This document shows positions 16,455 to 27,175 of a DNA stretch of 64,000 bases, piece by piece. Source of the DNA: Gemmatimonadota bacterium (GTDB taxonomy: Bacteria; Gemmatimonadota; Gemmatimonadetes; Gemmatimonadales; GWC2-71-9); contig PNAE01000004.1 of NCBI GenBank assembly GCA_003169895.1, forward strand, positions 2,604 to 66,603. The letters run 5' to 3'. Made by a program: the position numbers and the translations under genes. Each line of letters starts with the position of its first letter. Within the stretch, counting starts at the first letter, position 1. The notes beneath the pieces were generated by a model. That model did no database searches and was not told the origin of the DNA. It saw only the letters and a list, made by a program, of their open reading frames with translations.

Positions 16455-19400
16455 ATGTCCCGAATGATCGGGTCGCTGCGTCGTAGCGCCGTCGGCTTGG
16501 CTGCGGTGGCCGGCGCAGCCTGCGCGCCGCTTGTTGCGCAGACCGCGGCGCCCAGGGCGGCCGCACCGCGTCCGCAGCCAATCGACGCGGAGTACACGGC
16601 GAAGATCAAGCAGTATCTCTCCGATCCGCGCATCTCGACCGAGCTGGTCGATCATCTTCCCGCGTCCGCCACGGTGCCGACCCCGCTCAAGTTCCTGGGT
16701 CGCATCGTCGGCACTCCGGGCGAGTTGACGCACGCCGTCGACATCCACCGTTACATGGCCGCGATCGCCAAGGCATCACCGCGGGCGAAATACTGGTCGA
16801 TGGGAAAGACCGAAGAAGGTCGGGACATGATCGTGCTGGCGATCGCCGATGCGAAGACGATCGCCCGGCTCGAGCAGTACAAAGGCTACCTCCACGAACT
16901 GACCGATCCACGGAAGACCACCGAGGCGCGCGCGCAGCAGATCCTCCATACCGCGAAGCCGATCTACTGGATCACCAGCGGCATGCACTCGCCGGAGGCG
17001 GGCGGCCCGGAAATGCTCATGGAGCTGGCATATCGGCTGGTGGTGGAGGAGACGCCCTTCATCCAGGACATCCGCAACAACGTCATCGTGTTCATCACGC
17101 CGGTCGTGGAAGTCGATGGCCGCGAGAAGATGGTCGACACCTACTACTACAACAAGAAATACGGCCAGAACGGCCGGCTGCCGCTGATGTACTGGGGCAA
17201 GTACGTCCAGCACGACAACAATCGCGACGAAATGGGCCAGTACCTCAAGCTGACGCAGAACATCACCCGGACGTTCCTCGAGTGGACGCCGCAGTTCGTG
17301 CACGACCTGCACGAGGCGCAGACTTACCTCTACACGTCAACCGGGTCCGGGCCATACAACGAGCAACTCGACCCCATCACTATCGATGAGTGGTGGTCGC
17401 TTGCCGAGACCGACGTGATGGAGATGACCAAGCGCGGCGTGCCGGGCGTATGGACATACGGGTTCTACGACGGCTGGGTGCCGAATTACATGTTCTTTGT
17501 CGCCCACGCCCACAACGCGACCGGCCGGTTCTATGAGGTGCAGAGCTACGGGCCGGATACGACGACGGTGCGTCCCGGAGCCACGACGACCAGTCGGGAA
17601 TGGTTCCGGCCCAATCCGCCGCTACCGACCATCAAGTGGAGCCCGCGCGCGAACACCAACATCCAGGAATCGGCGCTGCTGTTCACCCTCCAGCGGATCG
17701 CCAAGGATCGCCAGCTGTTCCTGGAGAACTACTGGATCAAGAACAAGAACTCCGTCAACAAGGGGCGGAACGGCCCCGTCTACGGCTGGGTGCTACCCGC
17801 GGCGCAACACGCCAGGGCGAACACCGCCGAGGCGGTGAACGAGCTGCTGCATCAAGGGCTCGAGTTCCACGTGGCGACCGCCGCATTCAAGGCCGGCAAC
17901 GTTGACGTCAAGGCCGGCGACTACATCGTGCGGGCCGATCAGCCGTACCGGACCCTCGCCGACATGTATTTCTCGCTGCAGAATTTCTCGCCCGCCAATC
18001 CCTCGCCGTACGACGACACGGGATGGACGTTCCCGCTGATGCGGAACATCACGGTGACGGCGCTCACCGATTCCGCCGTGCTGAAGCAGCCGATGACGCC
18101 GGTGACGGCCGACGTGCGCGCCCCCGGCGGGATCACCGGCACCGGCGCCATGGTCGTGGTCGACAACGCCAGCGACAACAACCTCATGGCATTCCGGTTC
18201 AAGCTGCCCAACGTCAAGATGCGGGCCGCCGAAGACACGTTTGATGCCGCCGGCCACCACTTTGGGGCGGGATCGTTCATCATTGCCAACGCCGATGCCT
18301 CGCTACTCACACCCGTGCTGCGGGACCTCGGACTCGAAGCCTGGGCGATGTCGTCCGCGTCGCCGGTGAGGGCTCACGATCTCACCGTGCCACGGATCGG
18401 GTACGTCCACAGCTGGCAACGGACCCAGGATGAGGGATGGGTCCGTGCCGCGCTCGACTACTACGGCGTGCCGTACCACTATTTCGGTGAGCCACTCCTC
18501 AAGGCGGGCGACCTGCGCGCCAAGTACGACGTGATCATCTATCCGCACGGTGGCAGTGGCATCGCGACGGGTGGCGTCGGTGGCCGCGGCGGACCTGGGG
18601 GTGGAGTACCGGCGGTGGCCGACAGCGCCGGCGCTGGGCGCGGGGGCCGGAGCGGCGGCGCGCCGAAACCGATTCCCTACCGGCGTACCGCGGAGTTCCC
18701 GTCGCTCGGGTTTCCGGATTCAACCGACGACATCACCGGTGGCGCCGGTCCGGAAGGGATGAAGGCACTATATGCATTCGTGCAGCAAGGCGGCACGCTG
18801 ATCACCGAGGGCAACACGGCGGGCATCTTCCCGACCCTTGGCCTCACGCCCGGTCTCAAGGTGGAGCAGCCGCAGGGACTGTTCGCTGCCGGCACGATCG
18901 TTCGGGGGCTGATCACCGACCGGACGAGCCCGCTCGTCTACGGATACGAGTACGGCGAGGTCCCCGTGTACTTCAACACGGCTCCCGTATTCAATTCGGG
19001 CCAGCCGATCGCGCCGGCGATCGAGGTACCGGCGGCCGCCGGCGGGCGCGGCCGGGGTTACAGCCAGAACATCACGCCGATGGCAACACCGAACCGGATG
19101 CAGCTGTCGCCGTGGGACCCGGCCCACACCGGGATGGCGTACGGTGCGATGCCGGCCGACACGGCGTCGGCAGCAGCTGCCCGTGGTGCTCGCGGCGCGG
19201 AAGGAGGCCCGGGACTTGGCGGGGGAGCCGGCGGCCGGGGCGGCGCCGGCGCTGTTCAGCCGCAGGCGCTCGCCGGCGTGACCGCCGATCCTGGTGCCCG
19301 GATGCGCGTCGTGATGTCGTTCCCCGACAAACCCGCCGACATGCTCCTCTCCGGGACCCTGGTGGGCGGCGAAGCGTTGGCGGGGCGCGCGCAGCTGGTG

Positions 19401-19529
19401 GATGAAAGCATCGGCGAGGGCCATATCGTGATGTTCGCGTTCCGTCCCTACTGGCGGTGGCAGACCCAGGGAACGTTCGCGATTGGGTTCAATGCCATCG
19501 TGAACTGGAATCACCTCGACGCGAAGTAG
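16455..19529 (+). CDS. secreted M14-family zinc carboxypeptidase-like protein
   Basis: The product is 1024 residues from ATG 16455 (GGAGG five nt upstream). A signal peptide precedes VAQTAAPR. The M14 peptidase domain spans about 90-420: zinc ligands in GMHSPEAGGPE (His and Glu) and FVHDLHEAQ (the third His), with NNRDEMGQYL between them. A second half (about 560-1020) resembles glutamine-amidotransferase-like domains often fused to these peptidases (HSWQRTQDEGWVRAAL, IIYPHGGSG). Two Gly/Ala/Arg-rich inserts interrupt that half (about 700-735 and 900-935). It probably digests extracellular peptides. Confidence 0.88.
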   Translation: MSRMIGSLRRSAVGLAAVAGAACAPLVAQTAAPRAAAPRPQPIDAEYTAKIKQYLSDPRISTELVDHLPASATVPTPLKFLGRIVGTPGELTHAVDIHRYMAAIAKASPRAKYWSMGKTEEGRDMIVLAIADAKTIARLEQYKGYLHELTDPRKTTEARAQQILHTAKPIYWITSGMHSPEAGGPEMLMELAYRLVVEETPFIQDIRNNVIVFITPVVEVDGREKMVDTYYYNKKYGQNGRLPLMYWGKYVQHDNNRDEMGQYLKLTQNITRTFLEWTPQFVHDLHEAQTYLYTSTGSGPYNEQLDPITIDEWWSLAETDVMEMTKRGVPGVWTYGFYDGWVPNYMFFVAHAHNATGRFYEVQSYGPDTTTVRPGATTTSREWFRPNPPLPTIKWSPRANTNIQESALLFTLQRIAKDRQLFLENYWIKNKNSVNKGRNGPVYGWVLPAAQHARANTAEAVNELLHQGLEFHVATAAFKAGNVDVKAGDYIVRADQPYRTLADMYFSLQNFSPANPSPYDDTGWTFPLMRNITVTALTDSAVLKQPMTPVTADVRAPGGITGTGAMVVVDNASDNNLMAFRFKLPNVKMRAAEDTFDAAGHHFGAGSFIIANADASLLTPVLRDLGLEAWAMSSASPVRAHDLTVPRIGYVHSWQRTQDEGWVRAALDYYGVPYHYFGEPLLKAGDLRAKYDVIIYPHGGSGIATGGVGGRGGPGGGVPAVADSAGAGRGGRSGGAPKPIPYRRTAEFPSLGFPDSTDDITGGAGPEGMKALYAFVQQGGTLITEGNTAGIFPTLGLTPGLKVEQPQGLFAAGTIVRGLITDRTSPLVYGYEYGEVPVYFNTAPVFNSGQPIAPAIEVPAAAGGRGRGYSQNITPMATPNRMQLSPWDPAHTGMAYGAMPADTASAAAARGARGAEGGPGLGGGAGGRGGAGAVQPQALAGVTADPGARMRVVMSFPDKPADMLLSGTLVGGEALAGRAQLVDESIGEGHIVMFAFRPYWRWQTQGTFAIGFNAIVNWNHLDAK

Positions 19530-19535
19530 GAGTGC

Positions 19536-19940
19536 CTATCTGACGGAATCGGGCGGATTCATCAGCATCCAGACCTTCACCGGCTTGCCGACCTGTCCCG
19601 GACTCCGATCGTCGCAGGTGCCTTCGAAGCTTCGCCCATCGCGGCGGCTGAGGCGGCAGTAGAGAAAGGACCCGAGGCCCATGGCCCAGTCGAACGTGAG
19701 CACGTCGTCCTTCAACTTTACCCCGGACATATCGTAGGTCACACCGCTGCGACCGGACAGCGTAATCAGGATGTGCCTGCCGCTATGCTGCACGGCGAAC
19801 GAGACGCGGATGCTGTCCTCATCCAGCTGCTGCAACCAGCCGCGCCATACGCCGTCCGCCATGCCCTGGGACACGACAGGTCGGGGGTGCGCTAGCGCGC
19901 TGGCAACGACAATCGCAGCGGAAAGCAATGCTCTGGGCAT
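19536..19940 (-). CDS. secreted hypothetical protein
   Basis: The product is 134 residues. ATG 19940 overlaps the ArfB stop (TGATG) and has GGAGG five nt upstream; the ATG one codon earlier is too close to that site. A signal peptide (ALLSAAIVVASALAHPRPVVSQ) leads a small beta-rich domain with Trp residues (GVWRGWLQQL) and two Cys (LYCRLSR, EGTCDD) that could pair in the periplasm. No family recognised. Confidence 0.65.
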   Translation of the reverse strand: MPRALLSAAIVVASALAHPRPVVSQGMADGVWRGWLQQLDEDSIRVSFAVQHSGRHILITLSGRSGVTYDMSGVKLKDDVLTFDWAMGLGSFLYCRLSRRDGRSFEGTCDDRSPGQVGKPVKVWMLMNPPDSVR

Positions 19941-20374
19941 CATTCCTCCGTTGGCGGGCGTCGTTCGCGCTTGAGCGCGCCGCGCTTGCGCTTCGATTCG
20001 AGTCGTGCGCGCTTGGATGCGGCCGGGGGCCGAGTGCGCTTCCGCTTCCGGGGGACGACCAGCCCACGAGCCACCAGCTGAATGAAGCGCTCGATGACGG
20101 CCTCGCGATTGCGGAGCTGGCTCCGCTCGTCCTGCGCCACGAGGCGGAGCTTGCCTTGCGAGTCCAGCTTTGTCGCGAGCCGCGTCAGCAGGTGCGCGCG
20201 CTGTGCCTGGTCCAGCGACGGCGACGCGGCCACGTCCCACACCAATTCGATTCGCGTCGACGATGTGTTGACATGCTGGCCGCCCGGTCCCCCGCTGCGG
20301 CTGGCCTTGAGCACCAATTCGTCGCGCGGTATCGTCAACGCTCCCGAAACCCGGATCGCAGTGTGCTCGGCCAT
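19940..20374 (-). CDS. arfB: ArfB/ICT1-type peptidyl-tRNA hydrolase for stalled ribosomes
   Basis: The product is 144 residues, matching the family (about 140). It has the GGQ loop SGGPGGQHVNTSSTRIEL, and a basic tail (KRKRTRPPAASKRARLESKR) that in ArfB enters the empty mRNA channel. It lacks the codon-recognition domains of RF1/RF2. It rescues ribosomes stalled on truncated mRNA. ATG 20374 has no ribosome site; instead TACCGT ends 6 nt before it, suggesting leaderless transcription. The canonical release factor gene prfA lies at 30131-31189. Confidence 0.88.
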   Translation of the reverse strand: MAEHTAIRVSGALTIPRDELVLKASRSGGPGGQHVNTSSTRIELVWDVAASPSLDQAQRAHLLTRLATKLDSQGKLRLVAQDERSQLRNREAVIERFIQLVARGLVVPRKRKRTRPPAASKRARLESKRKRGALKRERRPPTEE

Positions 20375-20380
20375 GCGATG

Positions 20381-20386
20381 ACGGTA
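20381..20386 (-). promoter_or_regulatory. -10-like hexamer directly before arfB
   Basis: TACCGT, then CATCGC, then the arfB ATG (minus strand). The 6-nt gap would place the transcription start at or next to the start codon. Confidence 0.35.
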
Positions 20387-20431
20387 ATGGAAGGCGCGAG
20401 CCGAGAGAAGAGGACCGCGGGTGCGCACGGT

Positions 20432-20439
20432 TACGTTTG
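20432..20439 (+). promoter_or_regulatory. TAnnTTTG element directly before gene 20444
   Basis: TACGTTTG is a full match to TAnnTTTG. The hexamer TACGTT ends 6 nt before ATG 20444, and no ribosome site is present. This fits a leaderless mRNA. Confidence 0.45.
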
Positions 20440-20443
20440 ATCC

Positions 20444-21069
20444 ATGCGTTGCCTGGGTCGCCTGTTCCTGGTGTTCGTTCTCGTGGTCGCTGCCGCTGCC
20501 GCTTGGCTGTACCGTGAGGACCTGCGCCGGCTGGTCGACCGGACGCTTCATCCGGCCGCGGCCGCGGCGCGGATCGGGCACCCATCGACTGGAGCATTCA
20601 CGTCCGCGACGGCGAAACTGAGCTTGCTGCAGCGAGTCCGACAGGATTCGGTGGTCCTCTCACCGGACGAGATGGTGGCGCTTCTTGCCCGGAACGCCGA
20701 CTTCCTGCCCGGCGTTACCTTTGATTCGATCAGCATCGAGCTGGGCGATCGCACGGTGAGGATTCGCACGGTCGTCGACAGCGCGCATCTTCCGGCGCGA
20801 TTGCGTGAACTAATACCTGGCCATCGCCCGTACGAGGAGCTCATCGTCGAGGGCACACTCACTCCCATCCACGCCGGCCTCGCCGAATTCGAGCCACAGC
20901 ACGTCCGCCTGCGTGGCGTGCCATTGCCAAGCGGCCTCGTCGCACGGCTGGCCGCACAGCTCAGCGGGCGGGGCAGTGAAGGTCGGCTCGAGATCGTCCT
21001 CCCTCAGGCCGTCGCTGGTTTCCGCGTGCGGCCCGAAGGAGTCACGGTCTACCGGCAAGGAGTGCGGCA

Positions 21070-21073
<4 letters not shown>
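20444..21073 (+). CDS. membrane-anchored hypothetical protein
   Basis: The product is 209 residues with one N-terminal membrane segment (LFLVFVLVVAAAAAWLY) and an otherwise soluble domain (SFDSISIELGDRTVRIRT, FEPQHVRLRGVPLPSG) with a beta-rich pattern. Its stop overlaps the next start (ATGA), so it is co-transcribed with the NtrC-type regulator. No family recognised; an envelope protein linked to the regulator is plausible but unproven. Confidence 0.65.
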
Positions 21074-22454
<1,381 letters not shown>

Positions 22455-22458
<4 letters not shown>

Positions 22459-22916
22459 CCGAACCGCGCGATTGGGACAAGGAGATGGCGGAGATAGACA
22501 AGGTGATCGCCAAGGCCGGTCCGCCCGCGGCGCAGAGCCCGGCGGCAAGCCCGGCGCGGGAAGCACAGCCGCGGCTGTCCGCGCCCGCGGTCCGATCGCC
22601 CGGGGTCACGGTGACGCGTCGGCGCGACACCGCAGGGGTGTGGTTCCGGGCCTTGCTCGGCGCAGCCGGTGCCGTGGCGCTGCCGTTCTGGCCGTACGGC
22701 AAGACCTGCGGCACGATGCTGTTTGTCTACATGATCGGGACCGCCGCCGTCATCGCCGCCGGCATCTGGGCCATGCGCGGTGCCTGGATCCATCGGCGCG
22801 GCGGCGCGCACATCGCCGGGCTGCTGGTGCTGATCGCCGGCGTCGGGCTGGCCGCGATCGAGATCGTTCACCGCACCGCCTGGGCGGCGGGGCAACTCCA
22901 CTGGATCTGTCCCTGA
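22455..22916 (+). CDS. membrane protein of unknown function
   Basis: The product is 153 residues. A Pro/Ala-rich cytoplasmic head (1-55) is followed by three hydrophobic segments (about 63-80, 88-107 and 120-137). It overlaps the regulator by ATGA, so the two are translated together. The head starts TEPRDWDKEMAEIDKVI. No family recognised. Confidence 0.65.
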
Positions 22917-22933
22917 CCTGAGTTCCACACATC

Positions 22934-24424
22934 ATGGCGAAGACGTTCAAGAACTTCATCGGTGGGAAGTGGATCGCCCCGAGTACGGGTCGGTATTTCG
23001 TGAATCGCAACCCGGCAGACACGCATGACGTAATCGGCCGGTTCCCCGACTCGGGCCCGGCCGACATCGCTGCCGCGGTGCGCGCGGCACAGGCAGGGTT
23101 CGAGCAATGGTCACGCACACCTGCGCCCCTGCGCGGCGAGGTGCTGCGCCGCGTCGGAGACCTGCTCGCGGCCCGCAGGGACGAGATCGCCGACGCAATG
23201 ACGCGGGAGATGGGCAAGGTCCTGGCCGAGACGCGTGGTGACGTGCAGGAAGGGATCGATACGGCGTACTACGCCGCGACCGAAGGACGGCGACTCTTCG
23301 GTCGTACGGTTCCCTCCGAGCTGCGACGCAAGTGGGCGATGAGCATCCGCCGTCCGATCGGCGTGTGCGGGTTGATCACGCCGTTCAACTTCCCGATGGC
23401 GATTCCCACCTGGAAGGCGTTCCCGGCGCTGCTCTGCGGCAACAGCGTCATTCTCAAGCCGTCCGAGGACGTGCCACACACCGCGCACCTCCTGGTCGAG
23501 ATCCTGCTCGACGCGGGTCTCCCGGAGCAGGTGATTCAGCTGGTGCATGGCGCCGACACGGCCGGTCGCGCGCTCGTGGAGCATCCCGGCGTGCCGGTGA
23601 TCTCGTTCACCGGATCCACCGCCACCGGCTCGGCCATCGGACAAGTCTGCGGCCGCATGCACAAGCGCTTGTCGCTCGAGATGGGCGGCAAGAACGCGAT
23701 GATCGTCATGGAAGACGCCGATCTCGCGCTCGCGCTCGACGGGGTGCTGTGGGGTGCGTTCGGCACGACGGGCCAGCGCTGCACGGCAACCTCCCGGTTG
23801 ATCATTCATCGCAAGGTGCACGACCGCTTCGTCGCCCGCCTGGTCGATGCCGCCAACAAGCTGGTGCTCGGCGATGGCCGCGATCCGCGCACGCAGGTCG
23901 GTCCCCTGATCCACGCGGCAGCGCGTGAGAAGGTGGAGCAATATCTCGATCCTGTGGTGCTGCGGGACGCCGAAGTCGCTTGCGGGGGTACCCGGCCGCG
24001 CGGCGCCCGGACGGCGAACGGGTTCTTCTACCGGCCCACGGTGATCGTCGACGTCAAACCGGGGTCCCGTCTCGCGACGGAGGAGATTTTCGGCCCAGTA
24101 CTGAGCGTGATCCGCGTGAGTTCCTACGAGCAGGCGGCAAAGGTGAATAACGAGGTCAAGTACGGGCTGTCGAGCTCGATCTACACCAGCAACGTCAACC
24201 TGGCGTTCCGGGCGATGGAGGACCTGCAGAACGGCATCACCTACGTGAACGCGCCCACCATCGGCGCGGAAGCGCACTTGCCATTTGGTGGCGTCAAGCA
24301 GACCGGCAACGGTCACCGGGAAGGCGGCTGGGAGGTATTCGACTTCTACTCCGAGACCAAGGTTTGTTATGTCGATTACTCCGGGTCGCTGCAGCGGGCA
24401 CAGATCGACACATACGACGTCTAA
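22934..24424 (+). CDS. NAD(P)-dependent aldehyde dehydrogenase
   Basis: The product is 496 residues, the normal length for the superfamily. Cofactor and active-site motifs are complete: PFNFPMAIPTWK, FTGSTATGSAIG, catalytic Glu 249 (LEMGGKNA) and catalytic Cys 283 (GQRCTATSR). It oxidises an aldehyde to its acid. The sequence (KNFIGGKWIAPSTGRYFVNRNPAD) resembles semialdehyde dehydrogenases, but the substrate cannot be set from sequence, and neighbours give no pathway clue. Confidence 0.9.
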   Translation: MAKTFKNFIGGKWIAPSTGRYFVNRNPADTHDVIGRFPDSGPADIAAAVRAAQAGFEQWSRTPAPLRGEVLRRVGDLLAARRDEIADAMTREMGKVLAETRGDVQEGIDTAYYAATEGRRLFGRTVPSELRRKWAMSIRRPIGVCGLITPFNFPMAIPTWKAFPALLCGNSVILKPSEDVPHTAHLLVEILLDAGLPEQVIQLVHGADTAGRALVEHPGVPVISFTGSTATGSAIGQVCGRMHKRLSLEMGGKNAMIVMEDADLALALDGVLWGAFGTTGQRCTATSRLIIHRKVHDRFVARLVDAANKLVLGDGRDPRTQVGPLIHAAAREKVEQYLDPVVLRDAEVACGGTRPRGARTANGFFYRPTVIVDVKPGSRLATEEIFGPVLSVIRVSSYEQAAKVNNEVKYGLSSSIYTSNVNLAFRAMEDLQNGITYVNAPTIGAEAHLPFGGVKQTGNGHREGGWEVFDFYSETKVCYVDYSGSLQRAQIDTYDV

Positions 24425-24434
24425 CGAGCAGCAC

Positions 24435-24491
24435 GAAGTGAGCACTGAGAAGTCAAGAGGAACCCCCTTCTATCTGCTTACTTCTCACTTC
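24435..24491. repeat. purine/pyrimidine-asymmetric intergenic hairpin
   Basis: GAAGTGAG (24435-24442) pairs with CTCACTTC (24484-24491), and GAGAAGT (24447-24453) can alternatively pair with ACTTCTC (24480-24486). It sits between the aldehyde dehydrogenase stop and the sigma gene. It may terminate transcription of the former; no T-run follows. A similar style of element is at 37217-37291. Confidence 0.5.
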
Positions 24492-24512
24492 TTACGTTAT
24501 TAGGTTCCAGCC

Positions 24513-25379
24513 ATGCAACCACTGCGAGTTGGCGGGGGTAGCGCCGGCGGGTCCGACGAGGGCTCGCTCGACGTCTATCTCCGTGACATCGCGCGGTATC
24601 CCCTGATCTCGCGCGCGGAAGAGGCGGTGCTGGCCCAGCGCATCCGGCGCGGCGACCAGGAAGCGCTCGACACGCTCATTCGCAGCAACCTCCGCTTCGT
24701 GGTCTCGGTCGCGAAGAAGTACCAGCACCAGGGCGTGTCGCTTGCCGACCTGATCAACGAAGGCAACCTCGGGCTGATCCGCGCGGCCCACAAGTTTGAC
24801 GAGACCAGGGAGATCAAGTTCATCTCGTACGCCGTCTGGTGGATCCGGCAGTCGATCCTTCAGGCGCTGGCCGATCAGTCGCGCATCGTCCGGGTGCCGC
24901 TGAACCGCGCGGGCGAGATGCACCGGATCGGACGCCGCACGTCAGCCCTGCAACAGGAGCTGGGGCGCGATCCGACTGCGGTCGAGATCGCCGAGGGCAT
25001 GGACCTCGACGTGGTCGAGGTGGAGCGGACGCTGGCTATTTCGCGCGCCCACCTTTCGCTCGATGCCCCGACATCCACGGGCGATGACGCCCGCCTGCTC
25101 GACCACATCGCTGATGCCCGCGGCCGTGGTGCAGACGCAGACGCCATCGACCATGCGCGCACCGAATGCATCGAGGCCGTGCTCGGCAGCCTGCGCGAGC
25201 GCGAAGCCCGGATCGTCCGGCTCTACTTCGGCCTCGACTCCGTGGAGGCGTACACCCTGGAACAGATCGGCGAGATGATGGGCATCACGCGTGAGCGGGT
25301 GCGCCAGATCAAGGACAAGGCGTTGATGCGCCTGCGCCTGGCGAGCGAGGGGCACGCGCTGGACTCGTTTCTGGGATAG
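24513..25379 (+). CDS. short RpoD/SigA-type primary sigma factor
   Basis: The product is 288 residues with sigma-70 regions 1.2 to 4 but no region 1.1 or non-conserved insert. Region 2 is canonical (RSNLRFVVSVAKKYQHQGVS, DLINEGNLGLIRAAHKFD, FISYAVWWIRQSI), region 3 follows (RVPLNRAGEMHRI), and region 4 ends with YTLEQIGEMMGITRERVRQI. Bacteroidetes use a primary sigma factor of just this short form, so it is a candidate for the housekeeping factor, or an RpoD paralogue if a longer one exists elsewhere. The upstream segment TTACGTTATTAGG may hold its promoter. Confidence 0.88.
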   Translation: MQPLRVGGGSAGGSDEGSLDVYLRDIARYPLISRAEEAVLAQRIRRGDQEALDTLIRSNLRFVVSVAKKYQHQGVSLADLINEGNLGLIRAAHKFDETREIKFISYAVWWIRQSILQALADQSRIVRVPLNRAGEMHRIGRRTSALQQELGRDPTAVEIAEGMDLDVVEVERTLAISRAHLSLDAPTSTGDDARLLDHIADARGRGADADAIDHARTECIEAVLGSLREREARIVRLYFGLDSVEAYTLEQIGEMMGITRERVRQIKDKALMRLRLASEGHALDSFLG

Positions 25380-25394
25380 CGCCCGGCCCCGCCT

Positions 25395-25400
25395 TAGATT
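25395..25400 (+). promoter_or_regulatory. -10-like hexamer directly before yajQ
   Basis: TAGATT, then TCCGCC, then the yajQ ATG, with no ribosome site. The hexamer and two following bases read TAGATTTC, one mismatch from TAnnTTTG. Confidence 0.4.
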
Positions 25401-25406
25401 TCCGCC

Positions 25407-25910
25407 ATGGCATCAAGCTCCTCGTTTGATATCTCCACGGGCGCCGATCTCCAGGAAGTCGACAACGCCGTGAACCAGGCGATCAAGGAGATTACCGGCC
25501 GCTACGACTTCAAGGGCACGCATTGCACCATCGAGTTCGACCGTGAAAAAGCGGTCATCTCGCTGCTTGCGGACGATGAGTTTCGCATGGAGGCGCTGCT
25601 CGATGTGGTGCGCGGACGGCTGATCAAGCGGGCGGTGCCCGTGAAGAACCTCAAAGTCGGCGATCCCATCGCCGCCACCGGGAGTTCGGTCCGCCGAGTG
25701 TTGACGCTCACGCAGGGCATCGCGCCCGAAACCGCCAAGAAGATCCAGCGATCCATCAAGGACGGCGGGTTCAAGAAAGTGCAGGCGACCATTCAGGGTG
25801 ACGAACTGCGGGTCACATCGCCGTCGCGAGATGAGTTGCAGGGCGTGATTGCCTTCCTGCGCGGCCAGGATTTTGACGTCGAGCTCAACTTCGGCAACTA
25901 TCGCGGGTGA
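25407..25910 (+). CDS. yajQ: YajQ-family nucleotide-binding protein
   Basis: The product is 167 residues, the family length. It has the diagnostic start SSSSFDISTGADLQEVDNAV, the YDFKG motif and the C-terminal FLRGQDFDVELNFGNYR. YajQ proteins have two RRM-like folds and bind cyclic di-GMP or nucleic acid; in Xanthomonas a member is a cyclic di-GMP effector. The apparent lack of a leader makes this one of the clearest leaderless candidates in the window. It overlaps the SpoIID-like gene (GTGA). Confidence 0.93.
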   Translation: MASSSSFDISTGADLQEVDNAVNQAIKEITGRYDFKGTHCTIEFDREKAVISLLADDEFRMEALLDVVRGRLIKRAVPVKNLKVGDPIAATGSSVRRVLTLTQGIAPETAKKIQRSIKDGGFKKVQATIQGDELRVTSPSRDELQGVIAFLRGQDFDVELNFGNYRG

Positions 25911-27157
25911 GCCCCCAGGCCCGACTTCACGCCGGCTCGGTCGGATGCCTCGGGCTGCTGCTCGCGATCGGATCCTGTGCCCCGCCGGAGCCCGCGGCCG
26001 TTCCGGTTCCCGAAAGCCGGGACCCCGACCTTCGCGTCGGCGTGCTGGTGAATGTCCGCCGTGCTACGATCGGTGGTGGCGGCGGGCTTCGCATCGAGGA
26101 CCCGGCGGAAGGTGATCTTCAGAGCATCCCCGCCGGCGCCAACTTCGATGCCGTAATTCGTGGTGCCAACGTGACGCTGCTCGACACGCGGGGTCCGGTT
26201 TCCCGTCCGGTGCTGGTAATCGAGGCGGCCGATACTGGCGCGACGCTGCAGCTCAACGGCCACGATTATCGCGGTGCCCTCGAACTGCGACGCAGCGACG
26301 GCGGTCTCACCGTCATCAACCGCGTTCCGCTGGAAGCGTACGTCGCTGGTGTCGTCGGCGCCGAGATGGGCCGGCGCGTGCATGGCGAGGAAGAGGCGCT
26401 CAAGGCGCAGGCCGTCGCGTCGCGTACTTACGCGGTCCGCAACCAGGGGCGTTGGCAGGCCCGTGGGTTCGACTTCGTTGGCACGGCGAACGACCAGGTG
26501 TATACCGGTGAAGCGAACGAGAATGACATGGCGACCGCGGCAGGCGCGGCGACTCGTGGGCAGATCCTCACCTGGAACAACCAGCCGATCGACGCCTTCT
26601 ATTTCTCGACCTGCGGTGGCCGCACTGAAAATGGCGTTGCGGCGTTCGCCGGCGCCGACCGGCCGTACCTGCAGTCGGTTGACGACGTCGATCCGTCCGG
26701 TACACCGTGGTGCGTCACGTCCCCGCGCTTCCACTGGACCGCCGGATGGACTGCGCCCGAGCTTGCCGCCACGCTGCGTCGCACTTTGGCGGCGGAGAAC
26801 CTCCCGATCGGCCGGGCAAGCGACCTCACGGACATCCGCGTTATCGATCGCACGCGGACGGGACGCATCGCCACGCTCGCGCTCGCTGGGCGCGATGGAC
26901 GCACGGTGGTGTCGGGGCAGGCGATCCGTCGCGTACTCTCGCCAGCCGACGGTGGCCTGTTGCGCAGTGACGATTTCACCATCCGGATTTCACGCACTGG
27001 GGCCCGGATCGAACGAGTGGATATCGAAGGACGCGGCAACGGCCATGGCGTCGGGATGTGCCAGTGGGGGGCGATCGGACGTGCCCGTGCGGGCCAGGAT
27101 TACCGGACCATCCTGACGAGCTACTTTCCGGGCACGGAAATCCAGCGACTTTACTGA
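25907..27157 (+). CDS. SpoIID/LytB-type lipoprotein, peptidoglycan lytic enzyme
   Basis: The product is 416 residues from GTG 25907, overlapping the yajQ stop. The lipobox is LLAIGSCAPP (Cys about 24). The SpoIID domain (about 140-400) shows the core EAYVAGVVGAEMG, KAQAVASRTYAV, FYFSTCGGRTE and the C-terminal GNGHGVGMCQWGA. SpoIID cleaves denuded glycan strands in sporulation; homologues in non-spore-formers act in cell-wall turnover. Nothing in this window suggests sporulation. Confidence 0.88.
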   Translation: MSPQARLHAGSVGCLGLLLAIGSCAPPEPAAVPVPESRDPDLRVGVLVNVRRATIGGGGGLRIEDPAEGDLQSIPAGANFDAVIRGANVTLLDTRGPVSRPVLVIEAADTGATLQLNGHDYRGALELRRSDGGLTVINRVPLEAYVAGVVGAEMGRRVHGEEEALKAQAVASRTYAVRNQGRWQARGFDFVGTANDQVYTGEANENDMATAAGAATRGQILTWNNQPIDAFYFSTCGGRTENGVAAFAGADRPYLQSVDDVDPSGTPWCVTSPRFHWTAGWTAPELAATLRRTLAAENLPIGRASDLTDIRVIDRTRTGRIATLALAGRDGRTVVSGQAIRRVLSPADGGLLRSDDFTIRISRTGARIERVDIEGRGNGHGVGMCQWGAIGRARAGQDYRTILTSYFPGTEIQRLY

Positions 27158-27175
27158 GGCAGGAAGGGACACCCC

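Noticed and set aside
19941-20597. Frame joining the small secreted protein to a long Arg-rich upstream segment
   Set aside because: The upstream part is another frame of arfB. The signal peptide and ribosome site at 19940 define the real start.
22965-24445. Long minus-strand frames opposite the aldehyde dehydrogenase and regulator
   Set aside because: Shadow frames due to high GC; no motifs, while the plus-strand genes have complete active sites.
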